DNA of 64,000 nt. It comes from Phytoseiulus persimilis. Taxonomy: Eukaryota > Arthropoda > Arachnida > Mesostigmata > Phytoseiidae. This document shows, piece by piece, positions 45,797 to 57,100 of this stretch (within the stretch, counting starts at the first letter, position 1; every line of letters begins with the position of its first letter). The notes beneath the pieces are model-generated. The model searched no databases. It saw only the letters and a list, made by a program, of their open reading frames with translations, and was not told the DNA's origin. The stretch covers positions 3,106,775-3,170,774 of the forward strand of contig CM075104.1 of NCBI GenBank assembly GCA_037576195.1, written 5' to 3'. The position numbers were made by a program, and so were the translations under genes.

Positions 45797-46160
45797 GTGA
45801 TGCCCGGGGCGGAACCTCGATCTGCTGCTGCTCACGGCGAAAATTTTCTCAATCTTATGCCCCTCATGGCGAAGTATCCGATACCAAGTCCGCCAGAGGG
45901 AGAACCGCCACCTTTAGGGCCTGTGGAAATTTTGGAACGCGAGGTAGGATTTGGCAAATGCCGTCGCCGGATCCCAAAAAGACGTCGTGATGCTAGGGCT
46001 GGGCGCTGCCCCAGACCCCGAGCCCGAGACCTTGATGCTCGGGGCGGACAGTCCCCTCCGCCCTCCGCCCTCCCCCCCTCGCTACGGTAGTGATCCCATT
46101 GCTCAGGCTCTCATTAGAGGCAGCGGCGTCCCACCAGTTCCGAGGAAGAAAAATAAATGA
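45797..46160 (+). CDS. Possible Pro-rich coding region, unrecognised
   Basis: Two overlapping plus frames look protein-like. The first has PIPSPPEGEPPPLGPVEIL (to about 45940). The second has PDPEPETLMLGADSPLRPPP and ends VPPVPRKKNK at TGA 46158-46160, next to an AATAAA. They are in different frames and I could not find an intron that joins them. It could be the last exon of a gene with an SH3-ligand-like tail, or GC-rich sequence open by chance. Confidence 0.3.
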
Positions 46161-46708
46161 TAAGCCCAACAGTCTTAGGAATTCTCAAAGCTGTGGCCCC
46201 CAAGCAAGAAATTCTGCTCCGCTCAAACTCCGTGACCGAGATCGTCTCCACCTCCCGAGTTCGCGGCAGTGAGAGGAGAACCCCGACCAATCGGTCAGCA
46301 TGCCCATGAGCAACTCCCTCGTTGAACCGGTTCAAGATAGATCACTGCTTCGAAAAAAAAATATCCAAGCATAGGATCGATCTAAGTGAACCTCGTGTTA
46401 ACCAGTGCCGTAGCCAGGGTTTTCCCATGGGGGAGTCTCTCAGTCCGCCTCCCCCACGCGAATTCTGTGATACTCTGAGGAAACCTTTCCTTCATCTTCT
46501 CCCTAGAAATTGATAGAGAATCTATAAAATCTATCCATTTATGGAGCCCTGTCGGAGGGGTTCAAAGAAACCTTTGAGTCGAACAGCATTTGGATTCCCG
46601 GCTGTATACGAGGCTCTCGTAGCATTCCGCAAGGTATGAGAGATTCGTGCCGAGAAAAGCTAAACCGCTACCGCATACTTAGTTCGAATAAAGCGCGGCG
46701 ATCGGTTT

Positions 46709-49700
46709 TCAGAATTTATTCTGTCGCCCTAAAAACTCTTTCCTCGCTCGAAGGAGCTCTTCTGGGCACCGGAGCAATCGGAGGGCTGTGTGAGCGACAG
46801 CTTGCGCACAGTCCAGCATACGGTTCTCAGCCTCCACGGTTCTTGCCTGGATGATGTGAATACCCGCGTTATCTCCTGTTCCTCCGACGTACGGGTTGGC
46901 CAGAATCCGATTTTGCTTGCTCTGTACCGGTCGCACGTCGGTATACCTGTTTAGCGAAATCCGCGTGATGTAGAGACACTGGAGTGTCGATATAGTACAT
47001 TGGGTGGATACTGGGCACTTTCTGCGAAACGTTGCCCATATCCGTTGAAACCATCGTGTTGTAGCCCCTCTCCAAGCCGTATTGGAAGAGATCGTCTAGA
47101 ACAACAGTGAAAGTCATGTTATACGTTGAAAGTTCCAACTGCGATCCCGACGAAGCCGCGGGAAATACGAACCTCGATTGTGGAGGTATCCCGCGAAAAT
47201 GTTCCCTAAAACGAGGTTGGGCCACATATCGACGTAGGGATCGGAGAATCGCCAGGACAATTCGCAAGCTGCAGCCGTTGCACCGGCTTCCAGGCATCTG
47301 ACTATCCTTGCCCGGAACGGCGCCATGTCCTTGCCGCGCATCGTGCGATAGGTGATCTCCAAGCCCAGTTTCTCGTCCACCTCTTTGATGACCACTGCAA
47401 GGAAATCCAAGAAACCGACGTCTGAGTCGGTTCGTCATCGCGAATAACCGTCACAACCTACCTTTGAAAAACTCACGTCGAACGATCGAAAGTGTCTCGC
47501 AGTAAAAGTTCACTAACCTCCGATGCGCCACTCTTGTGGAATTTGCGATCTGAGTGACATGATACCGTTGTAGGCAGCTATGACCGCGTCACTCTCAGAC
47601 CCTGGCCCAATCGAATCGAACGCGTTGAAGAAGTGGGAGGTTTCGCTCAAGCGCGTACTCGCGTAATTCGCAAATATCTGAAATCGTGGCGGGCATTTCA
47701 GAGTCGAGGGCTGCCAGCGATTTCCTCTGACTACCCGCGATCGCGCCGCCAATTCGGTTTTCTCCGGGCACCAACTTCTCCCCAGCTCCCTTGACTAGGG
47801 AGAGGGTCTCCAAAGCAAAGAAATCTTGGTCGAAACCACCCCTAGCAATAGAATCGCCGAGAGTCGGCCACAAATCAAGGACAGGCATGTGGGGGCTCCT
47901 TCACGGCTCCATCGACCATCAGTGAATAAACCCTTCAAGCCCCTCAAGGTTCTCAGAGCTCTCCTGCAGCAGAATGGCGATAGGAAATCATTCAATGTGT
48001 ACTCTGAATTTTTCAGGGATCATGCCGACTTGGAATGGGCGACGGGAATTTCTCGGTCGATGAAAAGCACTGCCAGACCTCCGGAGTTGTGTGCGATTCA
48101 AGTTCATGGGGCCCCAAATTATTCCGAGTCGACCTTCGATACCAGGTCGATCTCCGTCCTTAACGAATGTTCAGTTGACAAACCGAGTTGATCCGTTGCT
48201 TTCACTGGTTAGCGATGCCGTCGATTTTCGCGAATTCAATCACATCAACGATTCTCCGTGAGTTCTCTCGCGGGTCCACCGCGAATTCTACGAGTGAGGC
48301 CTAGGTGAATTTACATCTCTAGTCATTATGGCTAACGAGGAGCTTAACTCACCCTGGAGGAGCACAACGTCTCTGCGTGGAGGATCCCTTTGTTCGACGC
48401 GTGCAGCATCATCGCAACATCCACATCATTGAATGCGTCTAGCATTATGATTTTTCCGCCGCCACCCTCCTCCGCGGGGGCCCCGATCACAGTGATTTTT
48501 CCAGGGTAGAGCTCTGGATGCGCCTGGGAAACCGAATTCAGTTGGAATTCCACCGAGGTCGAGCATTTAGCCGCCGCAGGTTTTAGGAAGCATCGACGAA
48601 TTCTCGATATAGCATCACCAGGTTACCGATATTCACCGTCATTACGTCCTTGGTGAGAAGTGCCATGGCGATCCCACTAGCCGCGATGAGGTTATGGCCA
48701 CAAGCGTGACCGACTCCGGGTAGAGCGTCGTATTCGCAGATGAAGCATATATTGGGACCGAGGGACGCTGTGGGAATATCAAATACGAGGAGAATGAGCT
48801 GATGATCAATGGAGAGAGCTGTACCAACTGATGTAAGAAAAACTCAGACTCCTAGCCCGGCTCCATCCAGCTACAGTAAAACCTCGATACTTTCAACCGA
48901 TCGATGCGGAACAAGGTTGCAGTAATTGTGGTTGTACTGCATTTCAATCACCGTCAAATGATACACATAATGTATTTCTTGTAGCGGATTCGACAACGAG
49001 ACGCAACTGTAGAGATTGTTCCAAACGAGACCAAGGTGCTGTTCTGTTTCGGCCTCCTAACGAGAGCACCGTGTTCACTGCGAGCCGCTGACTACGCCAA
49101 GTAACCAACACCACCAGCCGACCTTGCGCGGAAATTAATGCATGTCGAGATCGACCTCAGTTCCAGAGGGGAAATCTGTTCACCTGGCGATTCAGGTGGC
49201 TGTGCGTTCGCTCCTACATTGACAATATCATCACTCAAGCCTAACTCCTCCATGAACTCCATTGCAGTCTGCTCATCAGTATTGTTTTTGGAGATGGGGG
49301 TGTGTCAGACCGCCGCGTTCAGCGAGGAAGATACAGTACGAGATACGAAAACGACAGACGTGACTGAATTAATCAATGCTCTCACGGAATATTGCGGTTT
49401 CACCACAACTCAACGACGGGTACCCGCCGCATCGTCTAGAAGGCTCTCGATTGGAAGCATTGAGATACACCGCTCCACGAGCACAGAATGGAAGATTCCT
49501 AGAGCTCCCACGGGATTGACCAACTGGCACTGAAGGCTGCTCCTAATACGCTCAGGATGGAATCTTCCAGAAGCTGCTTGCGGCATACGACCAGGCACGC
49601 GGCTCAAATCGTCGCTCAATCATGCGTTTCTGGGTTCGATCGATTTTGGCTCGGTTGAGGCTGGAGGCTCATTCTCGACTTCCCCGCTGTGGGTTAAGCG

Positions 49701-50111
49701 ACAACAATCAGTGGAGAGTCTCGTCGGAATCGCAGACATTTTCTTCACAAATTGCGACTGTTGCAGATTGTGGTTTACCGGATTCTTCCGCTGATTTATG
49801 TTGGGTATAAAGTTCAGGGAGATCTCGTAGTTCGCTTACATGAGGCAGCTATCTGAATAAACCCACTAGACACAGCTCGAAGTTCTCTCTCTTGAGCTCT
49901 CTTTGAGAAGAATCGGTTTCATTCGCTAAAAAATGCAACCAAACTCACCGTATTTTCCGTTCCCTGGGCTGAACTCCGCGCGGAACCCTGTCGGAAGAAC
50001 ATAACGTCTCGTCACTTTGAAGTCATGGTTTTCGAGAACCTTGGTGAGCAGATCGTGTGCTCGGTATTCAACGAAACGGATCTCGGGATTCGACCATATC
50101 TCTTCATTGAT
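46709..50111 (-). CDS. M20-family metallopeptidase, PM20D2-like (Xaa-Arg dipeptidase type), first exon not found
   Basis: Seven minus-strand exons join in phase: 50111-49949, 48767-48619, 48523-48353, 47677-47518, 47394-47173, 47095-46947 and 46846-46709 (stop TGA), giving 383 residues. Vertebrate PM20D2 has about 436, so one N-terminal exon of some 50 residues is missing. Conserved marks in order: [42 protein letters not shown] (metal-ligand block, 48691-48708 within it), [12 protein letters not shown] (catalytic/metal Glu pair), [19 protein letters not shown], and [20 protein letters not shown]. The enzyme hydrolyses dipeptides, in mammals those with a basic C-terminal residue, in the cytosol. 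Odd: the dimerisation-domain GKASH motif is not recognisable; only SH remains in a diverged [10 protein letters not shown]. Intron 3 is about 680 bp, and intron 1 about 1.2 kb. Confidence 0.88.
47826..48191 (+). CDS. Open frame within a PM20D2-like intron, unlikely gene
   Basis: A 122-codon frame antisense to intron 3 of the peptidase gene. Composition is not implausible ([20 protein letters not shown]), and a minus frame at 47595-47888 overlaps it. No domain, partner exon or poly(A) signal supports either. Listed because it fills most of an unusually long intron. Confidence 0.15.
   Translation: MVETTPSNRIAESRPQIKDRHVGAPSRLHRPSVNKPFKPLKVLRALLQQNGDRKSFNVYSEFFRDHADLEWATGISRSMKSTARPPELCAIQVHGAPNYSESTFDTRSISVLNECSVDKPS
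49138..49533 (+). CDS. Open frame in the first seen intron of the PM20D2-like gene, unrecognised
   Basis: A 131-codon plus frame with a mid-part [20 protein letters not shown]. The minus strand is also open at 49410-49619. Neither strand shows a domain. The end of this frame abuts a short sequence that recurs at 57.5 kb, so part of it may be repeat-derived. Confidence 0.2.
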   Translation: MHVEIDLSSRGEICSPGDSGGCAFAPTLTISSLKPNSSMNSIAVCSSVLFLEMGVCQTAAFSEEDTVRDTKTTDVTELINALTEYCGFTTTQRRVPAASSRRLSIGSIEIHRSTSTEWKIPRAPTGLTNWH

Positions 50112-50829
50112 CTAAGGGGGCAAATCATTTGTCTGTGAGAAAATTGCTCGAGTAACGTCAAATCCAACAGCCCCATACGAGCGACCGTACCTCGCGATAC
50201 CGCCTCGAGCTTCCAGAGAGAGGAATCCAGAAATGTATACGGATTATGCCTGGTTTGTAATCATAAACCATAAACCAGATGATGGAGTGGCTTTGACAGT
50301 CTCCAACGGTGTCGCCCAGAAGGAGAGAACCCGAACGCCCGTTGGAGCTTCTTTTTCCTCATTCGTATCAGGGCGTGACGGTTGCACAAATGTTTTAGAA
50401 CGGTAACACTTCATTTATAGCGGATGTCGTTCCGACAGCCTGCATTTTTCACGGAGAGATCTCGCGGAAAGACACGATCGATGGTAGAACAAATGGAAAT
50501 GGGAAGTGTCAAACACAATGAGAGCCGACAGTCTTCAATAATAGGAGGAGGAAACGGAACCTGATGGAACCATCCGGAGATCGACGTAATGAAAGAAAGG
50601 AACGATTCTGCTTGTGTTCTTTCAAGAAGCGTTCCTCCCGCAACGCGGTCACGATATGCCCTCGCTCGTTGGGGAAAGTATCAATGCAGAAGTTTCATAG
50701 AGCTCATTCACTTTCATGGTCGCGTGGTCTTCCAGAGACTCTGACATACTGTTCTCGATGGATGGAGAGAATTCGTCTGACCCAGAAAACGAGTTCGAGA
50801 GTCAAGAGTTTGCGACGGCTGCGCTTCAG

Positions 50830-51059
50830 GTGAAACCCTCGAGCCCTGTCAGCTGTACAACGAGGCCATGCTCTGCGAATGTGCCGATTCTAGTCTTCCC
50901 TCCCGATTGTTCTTGATAGACTGTTCCAAGCTTCCGACGATCACCATGGAATACTTTGAGCCGAGCAATCGGGCAGACGCCCTCGGAGCTCACGCAACTT
51001 CGTTGCCTCCTAAGCCATTGTTCGAGTATTTGCTCTACGCGCTTCAAATCCAGTTCTGA
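50830..51059 (+). CDS. Possible terminal exon of an unrecognised plus-strand gene
   Basis: After an acceptor GCGCTTCAG the frame (two bases then GAA) runs 75 codons to TGA at 51057-51059: ETLEPCQLYNEAMLCECADS, then SRLFLIDCSKLPTITMEYFE and FEYLLYALQIQF. The hydrophobic and Cys pattern looks like real protein. No upstream exon was joined and no family recognised. Confidence 0.35.
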
Positions 51060-51341
51060 CCGCTGGTCTTTTGATTTTGTTCTGGTTACAATTCGGCTGT
51101 TTCCCCGTAGGACGAAAACTCACATTTCTCAGCAGAGTCTTGTGCCGCGCTAGACCTTCCTCTAAGAGAGCAGATTCCGTCTGATTGATTCGATCATCAC
51201 ACATTACGTCCAGTCGTTGTTGCTGTCGAGTGAGGCGAACGGGAACTCAGTTCAAAGGCTCACCACGTCGCAGATCTACCTGGTAATTTATCCTCGATGA
51301 GCTCTAGACTGTCTATGAGAGTCGGCAGCCGGTGGTAACAC

Positions 51342-51521
51342 TCTTCTGGTCACTGAGAGAGAACGCCGAGGCCACGCATATAATCGGCGTAATAACGCTA
51401 CCGACACAGTGTCTTCCGATGGCCCCATCGTCTTAAATTTTACGGTCTGGTTTTCTCGCTGCTGCTTTGTAATGCGAACGCTTGGAGTGTCATCGTGCGT
51501 GATAGCAGCTATGCAGCCGAA
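51342..51521 (+). repeat. Dispersed repeat, copy 1
   Basis: Aligns in the same orientation with 59163-59361. Shared blocks include ATATAATCGGCGT, TCTTCCGATGGCCC and ACGGTC, then AATG-TGCGACCG/AATGCGAACG and GATGGCAGC/GATAGCAGC with a GCAGCCGAACGA or GGAGCCAGACGA end. No terminal repeats, poly(A) or long ORF identify the class. Confidence 0.75.
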
Positions 51522-52287
51522 CGAACAGACTTATAAACCCGTTTATACGGCGGTTGGATTTTCGGCCTGGTAATATTCCGGGACTTTGCACTCCTCCAAG
51601 GAGAGTTCAACCATTACTAGAGATGCTCAAGTAGAGAGCGCCGCTGCTCCAAGTCGGTCAGCGCTCGCGCCAATCTGGGTCTGTCGTTCCGGCTGCCGTT
51701 CGCACGATTTCCTCCTTCCACTTGGATGGAGGGGCCGCTTATTTCTAGCATTGGAATAGCACTACTTCGAGGGCGCGCTCAGAGCAATAAAGACATTCGA
51801 CCGGTGGCAAGCTTCCACAAACCTCCTTTCTACAGGGTCGACATAGAACGCTGTCCGTCATCATGGAGCAGCATGGGCACTGCTGCAGCGCACGTGGACA
51901 GGCGGCTTCTAGCTCGACTCACGTGGCTTCTTTCGATTGAGTCGGACACTCGCGAAGGTTCAGTGACCGTCAGCTGTGTTCTCTCTTGTCTTAGTTGAGC
52001 GGAGAGTCTTGCGGATGCGGAAAATCCGTATGGCTTTGCCGTTGATTAGCGAGAGACTCCGAGTGTTGTTTCATTCTTATCACTCTCGAAGTGCGCCTCT
52101 CCATCAATCAATCAATCGATCATAGTTACTTCGCTCATTCTCGACGCCTCAACGAGGTTCGGCGAAAACCTGATACGGTGTTCGACTGTCGGATTGAACT
52201 GTCTTTCTCAGGAGAAACCAGGTAGTTGGCATCACCTCCTTTACTTCTGAACGAAGAACGTTGCGATAACCTTGTAGGTGAAGATTT
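51522..52287. other. No recognisable gene
   Basis: Short frames only, including 51726-51998 plus (90 codons) without motifs. A small TCAA tetranucleotide run lies near 52103-52116. Confidence 0.4.
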
Positions 52288-52950
52288 GTGCAATCTGCAG
52301 AGATTCAAAGCTCTCATGGGAAACCAATGGGCGATTCAATGTATTGGACATCTTTTGATCTTCCATATACACATATGATCCCTCTCGTTCGGGGGTTGAT
52401 TGGTTTTGGATTCACATATCATTTTTGTTTTCTGATTCCCCATCGTCCTGGGATATCCGAAGTCGTTCTCAGATCCTTCAGCGTGGGTTTTAATTCGACT
52501 TGGCATAGTTATCACCAGAGTTGGGAGTCTCAGGCGTTATCCATTAATTATCTCTCATCAATCCATGGATCTATTGATATATATATGGATAGAGTGACGA
52601 ATTTTGCATGATTGCGACGAGAACTAGAAAACGCAGCTACTAGACAATCATTGGTTCATTTCCGTAAATGGATAGACGATATGGGAGGTATGAAATGATT
52701 GAGGTTTGAACCTCCTATAGTATTTACTGAATAGCGATCCGTGGGTTGCGGGATTGCTGTTGCTTCCCATAGAGTTTTGGATGCCCGGTATGGTATGGCT
52801 TTCATAAGACTTGGGCAGATTCGAATCATTTTGATTCGAATCAGAATCAAATCACAAGATTGGAATAAAAAAATCATCGAATCGGACGTGGGAACCTCCC
52901 CAACTCTGGTATTTATTTATTCAGATATTGCTTAGTGTGATTATGTTACA
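52288..52950. other. AT-richer island, content unidentified
   Basis: This segment is visibly richer in A/T than the rest of the window and carries a 107-codon plus frame (52288-52611) with hydrophobic stretches (LVRGLIGFGFTYHFCFLIP). It lies just past the 3' end of the minus-strand LINE relic and could be its 3' UTR, another inserted element, or foreign DNA. Two copies of the palindrome GATTCGAATC stand 15 bp apart at 52818 and 52833. Confidence 0.35.
52818..52842. repeat. Paired palindromes GATTCGAATC
   Basis: The 10-bp palindrome occurs at 52818-52827 and 52833-52842, separated by ATTTT. Each is self-complementary and they are also a direct repeat. Confidence 0.85.
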
Positions 52951-52974
52951 TCTATCACCATTCTTCCTTCCGTG

Positions 52975-53930
52975 TCAGGAGCTTTGCAGCAGATGATGGG
53001 TCTCCTTCTCCCAGTTTTCTAGGATTCGTGTCGTTCGTATCATGATTGAGGGGTCCCTTATTCCCTCTTGGAGGACCAGTCTGAAGAAGAAATCCTCATC
53101 CGTGTAGTGAGCGTCGTTGCCTTTATTAATCACGTGTTTCACGGCTTTCATATTCACTGCATTGATGACTGATCCGTTTGTTCTCATTTTCATTGCCATT
53201 GACATCGATCGGGTCTGCTTCCCATGGCGTGGTCTCGGTAGTTTACCGGCTCTTGCCAGGGCCAGGAGAGCGTCGCCTATACGGTCTCCGTGGAGGGATT
53301 TCCGAATAGATTCGATCGGTAACCCCAGAGTGTTCTCGCACTGGGTCCCTGGATTGCTTGATTAGTGTTCTCTGCCAATGCCACCCAGTGGTGCGACAAT
53401 TAGTCATTATCGGATAACTCAATCCCAAGAAACTTGTAGGATTCTGCCAAGAATCTACCCAAGAATTGTGTTTCTTTGCAAATGTGCAGTTGATTCCCAT
53501 TATTAGGAGTTGTCCAGATTTGCGATGTCCAGGCTGTGGGAGAGAGAGGGCACCTCTGATGAAGACCATTTCAGATGGATAGCTCGTCCGACATACGATC
53601 ACAGTATGCGGGTGTTTTCGTATGATATTCTATGATTTCAATCACTGCCGGAATTATTCCTCTTCCCTCTAAGGTTCGCCAGAGCTCGCGCCGATCGATT
53701 CGGTTGCCTTGGTGGCATCGAGAAACTTACATATGAGGCCAGACAGTGTAGCCTTCGCGCCTCCGATCCCGGAAGACGGCATAAAGACATGATTCCCATC
53801 CCGGTAGTGTCGTCCAAGTCCATTTTGAATCCCCGATGATTTCCCGGTGTCCTCTGCTCCAGACTGAGAGAGGCGATTGGCTGGAGCCGCGATGCTCGGA
53901 AGTGAAGCAATCTCAGCTTCTCTTGCAAGA
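52975..53930 (-). mobile_element. Second, heavily eroded copy of LINE family A
   Basis: Read on the minus strand, the order matches the copy at 6298-8588: FLDATKATESI near 53725 (for FLDCSKAYNRI), the RELWRTL stretch, the LHQRCPLSP block near 53560, ESYKFLGIELS near 53420 (for EKYLGIKM), then ALLALARAGKLPRP (for ALMALARAGRLPSR), and the ending ILENWEKETHHL (for EKWEKETREIH). YADD and most of the palm between PLSP and KFLGI are deleted, and several frame changes and stops occur. The zinc knuckle has lost most Cys. It is a dead relic, older than the first copy by its state of decay. Confidence 0.8.
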
Positions 53931-54092
53931 GGTTTCCTGCGGAAGGCGCGGGAAGCGGTTAGAAAAAGATTGGACTCGAACTACTCTGGAGAGCTCTACT
54001 TGCTTCCCACCAGGAGATCAGTGATCGGGAAAATGTTCGACGAAAGGTCACCTCACAGTGGCGCCTTGGAGATCACAACCCGGGAGATCTAG
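53877..54092 (+). CDS. Short open frame over the 5' side of the LINE relic, doubtful
   Basis: A 71-codon plus frame with a basic helix (ARGFLRKAREAVRKRL) that ends at TAG 54090-54092. It overlaps the minus-strand LINE relic at one end, so it may be antisense noise. No family recognised. Confidence 0.15.
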   Translation: MAGAAMLGSEAISASLARGFLRKAREAVRKRLDSNYSGELYLLPTRRSVIGKMFDERSPHSGALEITTREI

Positions 54093-54108
54093 AGTCCGCT
54101 GTGTATCA

Positions 54109-54125
54109 CCTAACCTAACCTGACC
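54109..54125. repeat. Short telomere-like CCTAA run
   Basis: CCTAACCTAACCTGACC holds two perfect and one altered unit of the arthropod telomere repeat (CCTAA/TTAGG). It lies about 180 bp upstream of the recognisable 5' side of the minus-strand LINE relic. Confidence 0.6.
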
Positions 54126-57100
54126 GTGACCGCTTCTCGTGAAGGAGTCGTTCCGGCTCAAGAAATTCGACATTCAATTAAATACAAACTGCATGACCCT
54201 CCGAGTATGACTCGAGCTGGACTGGACGCGTGGCATTTCGATGAATCTCCTATACCCTCGGTTTTCCTATACTCGAGGAGTTAGAGCGGCTGTCTTCTTC
54301 GGTTGAGAGCTTACAGCTCGAGCTACGTGGGTAGGGTGGAATTTGATTTTCAGACGGGAACGATCAGCTCGTATGTGGATGGACGGGACAAAGTGTTTCT
54401 CTCCGGAATAGCATCGAGGTTCTGGCGGTATACCCAGTACGGAGCCATTCAGATTCCATGCTCCCATGATTCGGAGCTCTCATTATCGACGTTGAGCTCC
54501 CAGGACGAATACTCGATGTTCTAGAGACTCCTCAAGAAGACCTCTCGGAGCGGATAATCTTGATTCGAAAGACTCAGCTTCCACGGAAGCGAGGACTGTC
54601 GGGACGAAACGAACCCTCAGCTCGTTGGATTATCTGGTTAGAGCCTTATGACCGTGAAATCCGTCGGTTAACCAGCAACGGTCTGGGGATAGCGGATGAT
54701 GAGTTCAGGTAGCACTGGAACACGAGTTTACGGAAGCGGCGCAGAAGAGACTACAACTCGAATCTGGGGCTTCTCTTCTTGGACAGCGAACTCTATCCTG
54801 AGACTCATAAGCCCCGGAAAGCTCAGATGTTGTCCGAAACGAATGAGTGCACACGATACCAGAGAACCCGCAAACATGTCCCACAGGCCGCGGATCCTGC
54901 GTGGGTAAGGTCTCTGTCGAGCGATGAGAATCCATCCAGAATCAAGCGGGTGCAAAATCACGTCAATGTCCTAATGCGCCGCGCTCTGATATCGATGCTC
55001 TGATCGTCCCCGCAACTTCCACGAGGGACGGGTCGGCAGTTCATGGAGTTATACGGGGGCGCTGTCGTGGGAACGAACAAATTCCATCTATGCAAACGAT
55101 CTTGTAGCCTCGCGATGCCGATTTTGAATCGCGGAAGAGAGAGGCCCCCTGTGGATCGCCTCGGGCTCTTCGCGGGAAATCGAGCTCGGAACAACGCGAT
55201 GGAGGTCGTTCATGGATCACATTGCATAGAGCTTTTGAGTTCCGAACGAAGCTTCCGACTCTGTCCCTCGATAGTTGTGCCACTGCTGGGTAGCTAAATG
55301 CCTCCACGGTCGGCCGAGTTTGATGCCAGTGCGCAGGCATCTTACGCACCGATTTGACCGAACGCGGACCCAATTTTTGCCTTCCGATGATTTTCAAACC
55401 ATCGTCCACGTGTCCAATGATTGGGTCGATTCTGGAGGATTCCAAACCCATTGATACTCCAAGATTCGAAGTAACAGATACAGTGGAGATACTCGAATGA
55501 GTATCGTACCATGATTTCAACTTTTTTGTATGTTTGAAATGAAAAGCCGAGCGAGTCTGGGAAAAAGGATCCTCTTTTTGGAGGCGTCTCCTCAAACAAC
55601 TTACACGGAGCTGGTAGGATATTCAAAACCAGATACGAAGCAGAACGGGCTTTCAGATATCCGGTAAAGCAGGAGCTTCACCTTGATTCATCCGATGAAG
55701 CTCCCGCTTGTCCTCTTTTTTTCATTATTATTTTCATTTTGGTGAAGGAGGTTGAGGAAATCCATTCGGACGAACTGGCGCAGCTGAGCACTTCGTGCCC
55801 GAACAGTGTGGTGATTCCATCCTGCTTGTCCCTGTAGCACTCGGAACCGAAGGATGCTCAACAGTCGACGGAGCTGTGACGAGATCTGAATTCGACACTA
55901 GTCGATGAGAACACGAAGACTCCATCTATCCTCCCAACGAACCCAGGTTTGCATGGTTGTTTGGGCTGAGGCTTGACTTCAACAATGGTATGCGGAAATG
56001 GATGCCCCTCACCAACTACCCGGCTGAAAGGATGTGATCCTTCTTTATTTTGTCTCTATACAAGCGGTCTTCAATAGGAGTCTCAACGTCTTCCGTGACA
56101 TTGAGGATAGGTGATTCGCCGTCGATCTCGCCTCGTTGTTCGGAGAGGGAGCTCCAGCCTCGGCGGCTCGAGAATCCGGAAACATGAGAACTCGGCGAGG
56201 CTCAGATGGATGTCTGCTCTACCCACGGGGAATCCAAAAGCGGAACTCGGGCCTCCCATTCGTAACGGTTCCAGTTGCTCGCGTGTACTTTTGCGAATGG
56301 ATCAAACCCACGTACAACCCGAGCAGGGGGCCCGTGGTGTGAGTGGAGCCCGCACATTCCTAGTTGCAGCTGATTCCTTTGGTCCGAATTGAATGAAGAA
56401 AAATCCCGGTGATGTTCAAACACCAGATTGACGCGGTCGGACGAAGGATACGTCAGCGTGGAGAGCCGAGGCATGATGGGCATGGTTGGAATGAAGTTCC
56501 CGGATGAGCGGTTTCAGCCTCGGTAAGGTCTACAAACCAATCAAGAGCGCTGAGGCATGGGTCGTATCTTTGAGCCACCTTGTGCAGCGCGAGTCTCAGA
56601 ACCTTCAAGATCATAAAATCGTACGTGCCCCTCCCGCGGTCCGCTGCGGGTTACGCTCTCCAGCATTGACGGAATGAGATCTCTCGGTCATCCGGCTTGT
56701 CCTCCAGATTCAAGCTTCCCAGCATGGCCACGAATTCTCTTCTCTATACTCAATGAACATTCTTCAGCCGCTTTCAACAACGACCCCGTCTGAAAACGAC
56801 AGCTCGTCCCCCCGCCCTTATCGATGCTGGTACTCTCAGAATTGTTCCAGAATGGAACGACTCGGTATCTATCATCCGTTCCCGTTTGATTATCAACCAA
56901 AGCTGCGGGCTCTGACGTATCCCACTTAAAAAAATTGATGAATCCGCAGCGTAATGCTGGACGGGAAAGAATGACTTCGGTCAGCGAGTTGGTGAGGTCA
57001 AATGTCACAGTTCGTCGGGTCCGAGTTTCAATGGACTCCTCGATCGAGAACTCATTCTAAAATCCCGAACTTTTGCGAAGCATGACAAAAGTAGTATTGA

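Noticed and set aside
50716-50852. Plus-strand exon 50716-50829 joined to the downstream exon by a 23-nt intron
   Set aside because: A 23-nt intron is too short for spliceosomal removal. The AG at 50828-50829 is better read as an acceptor for the terminal exon.
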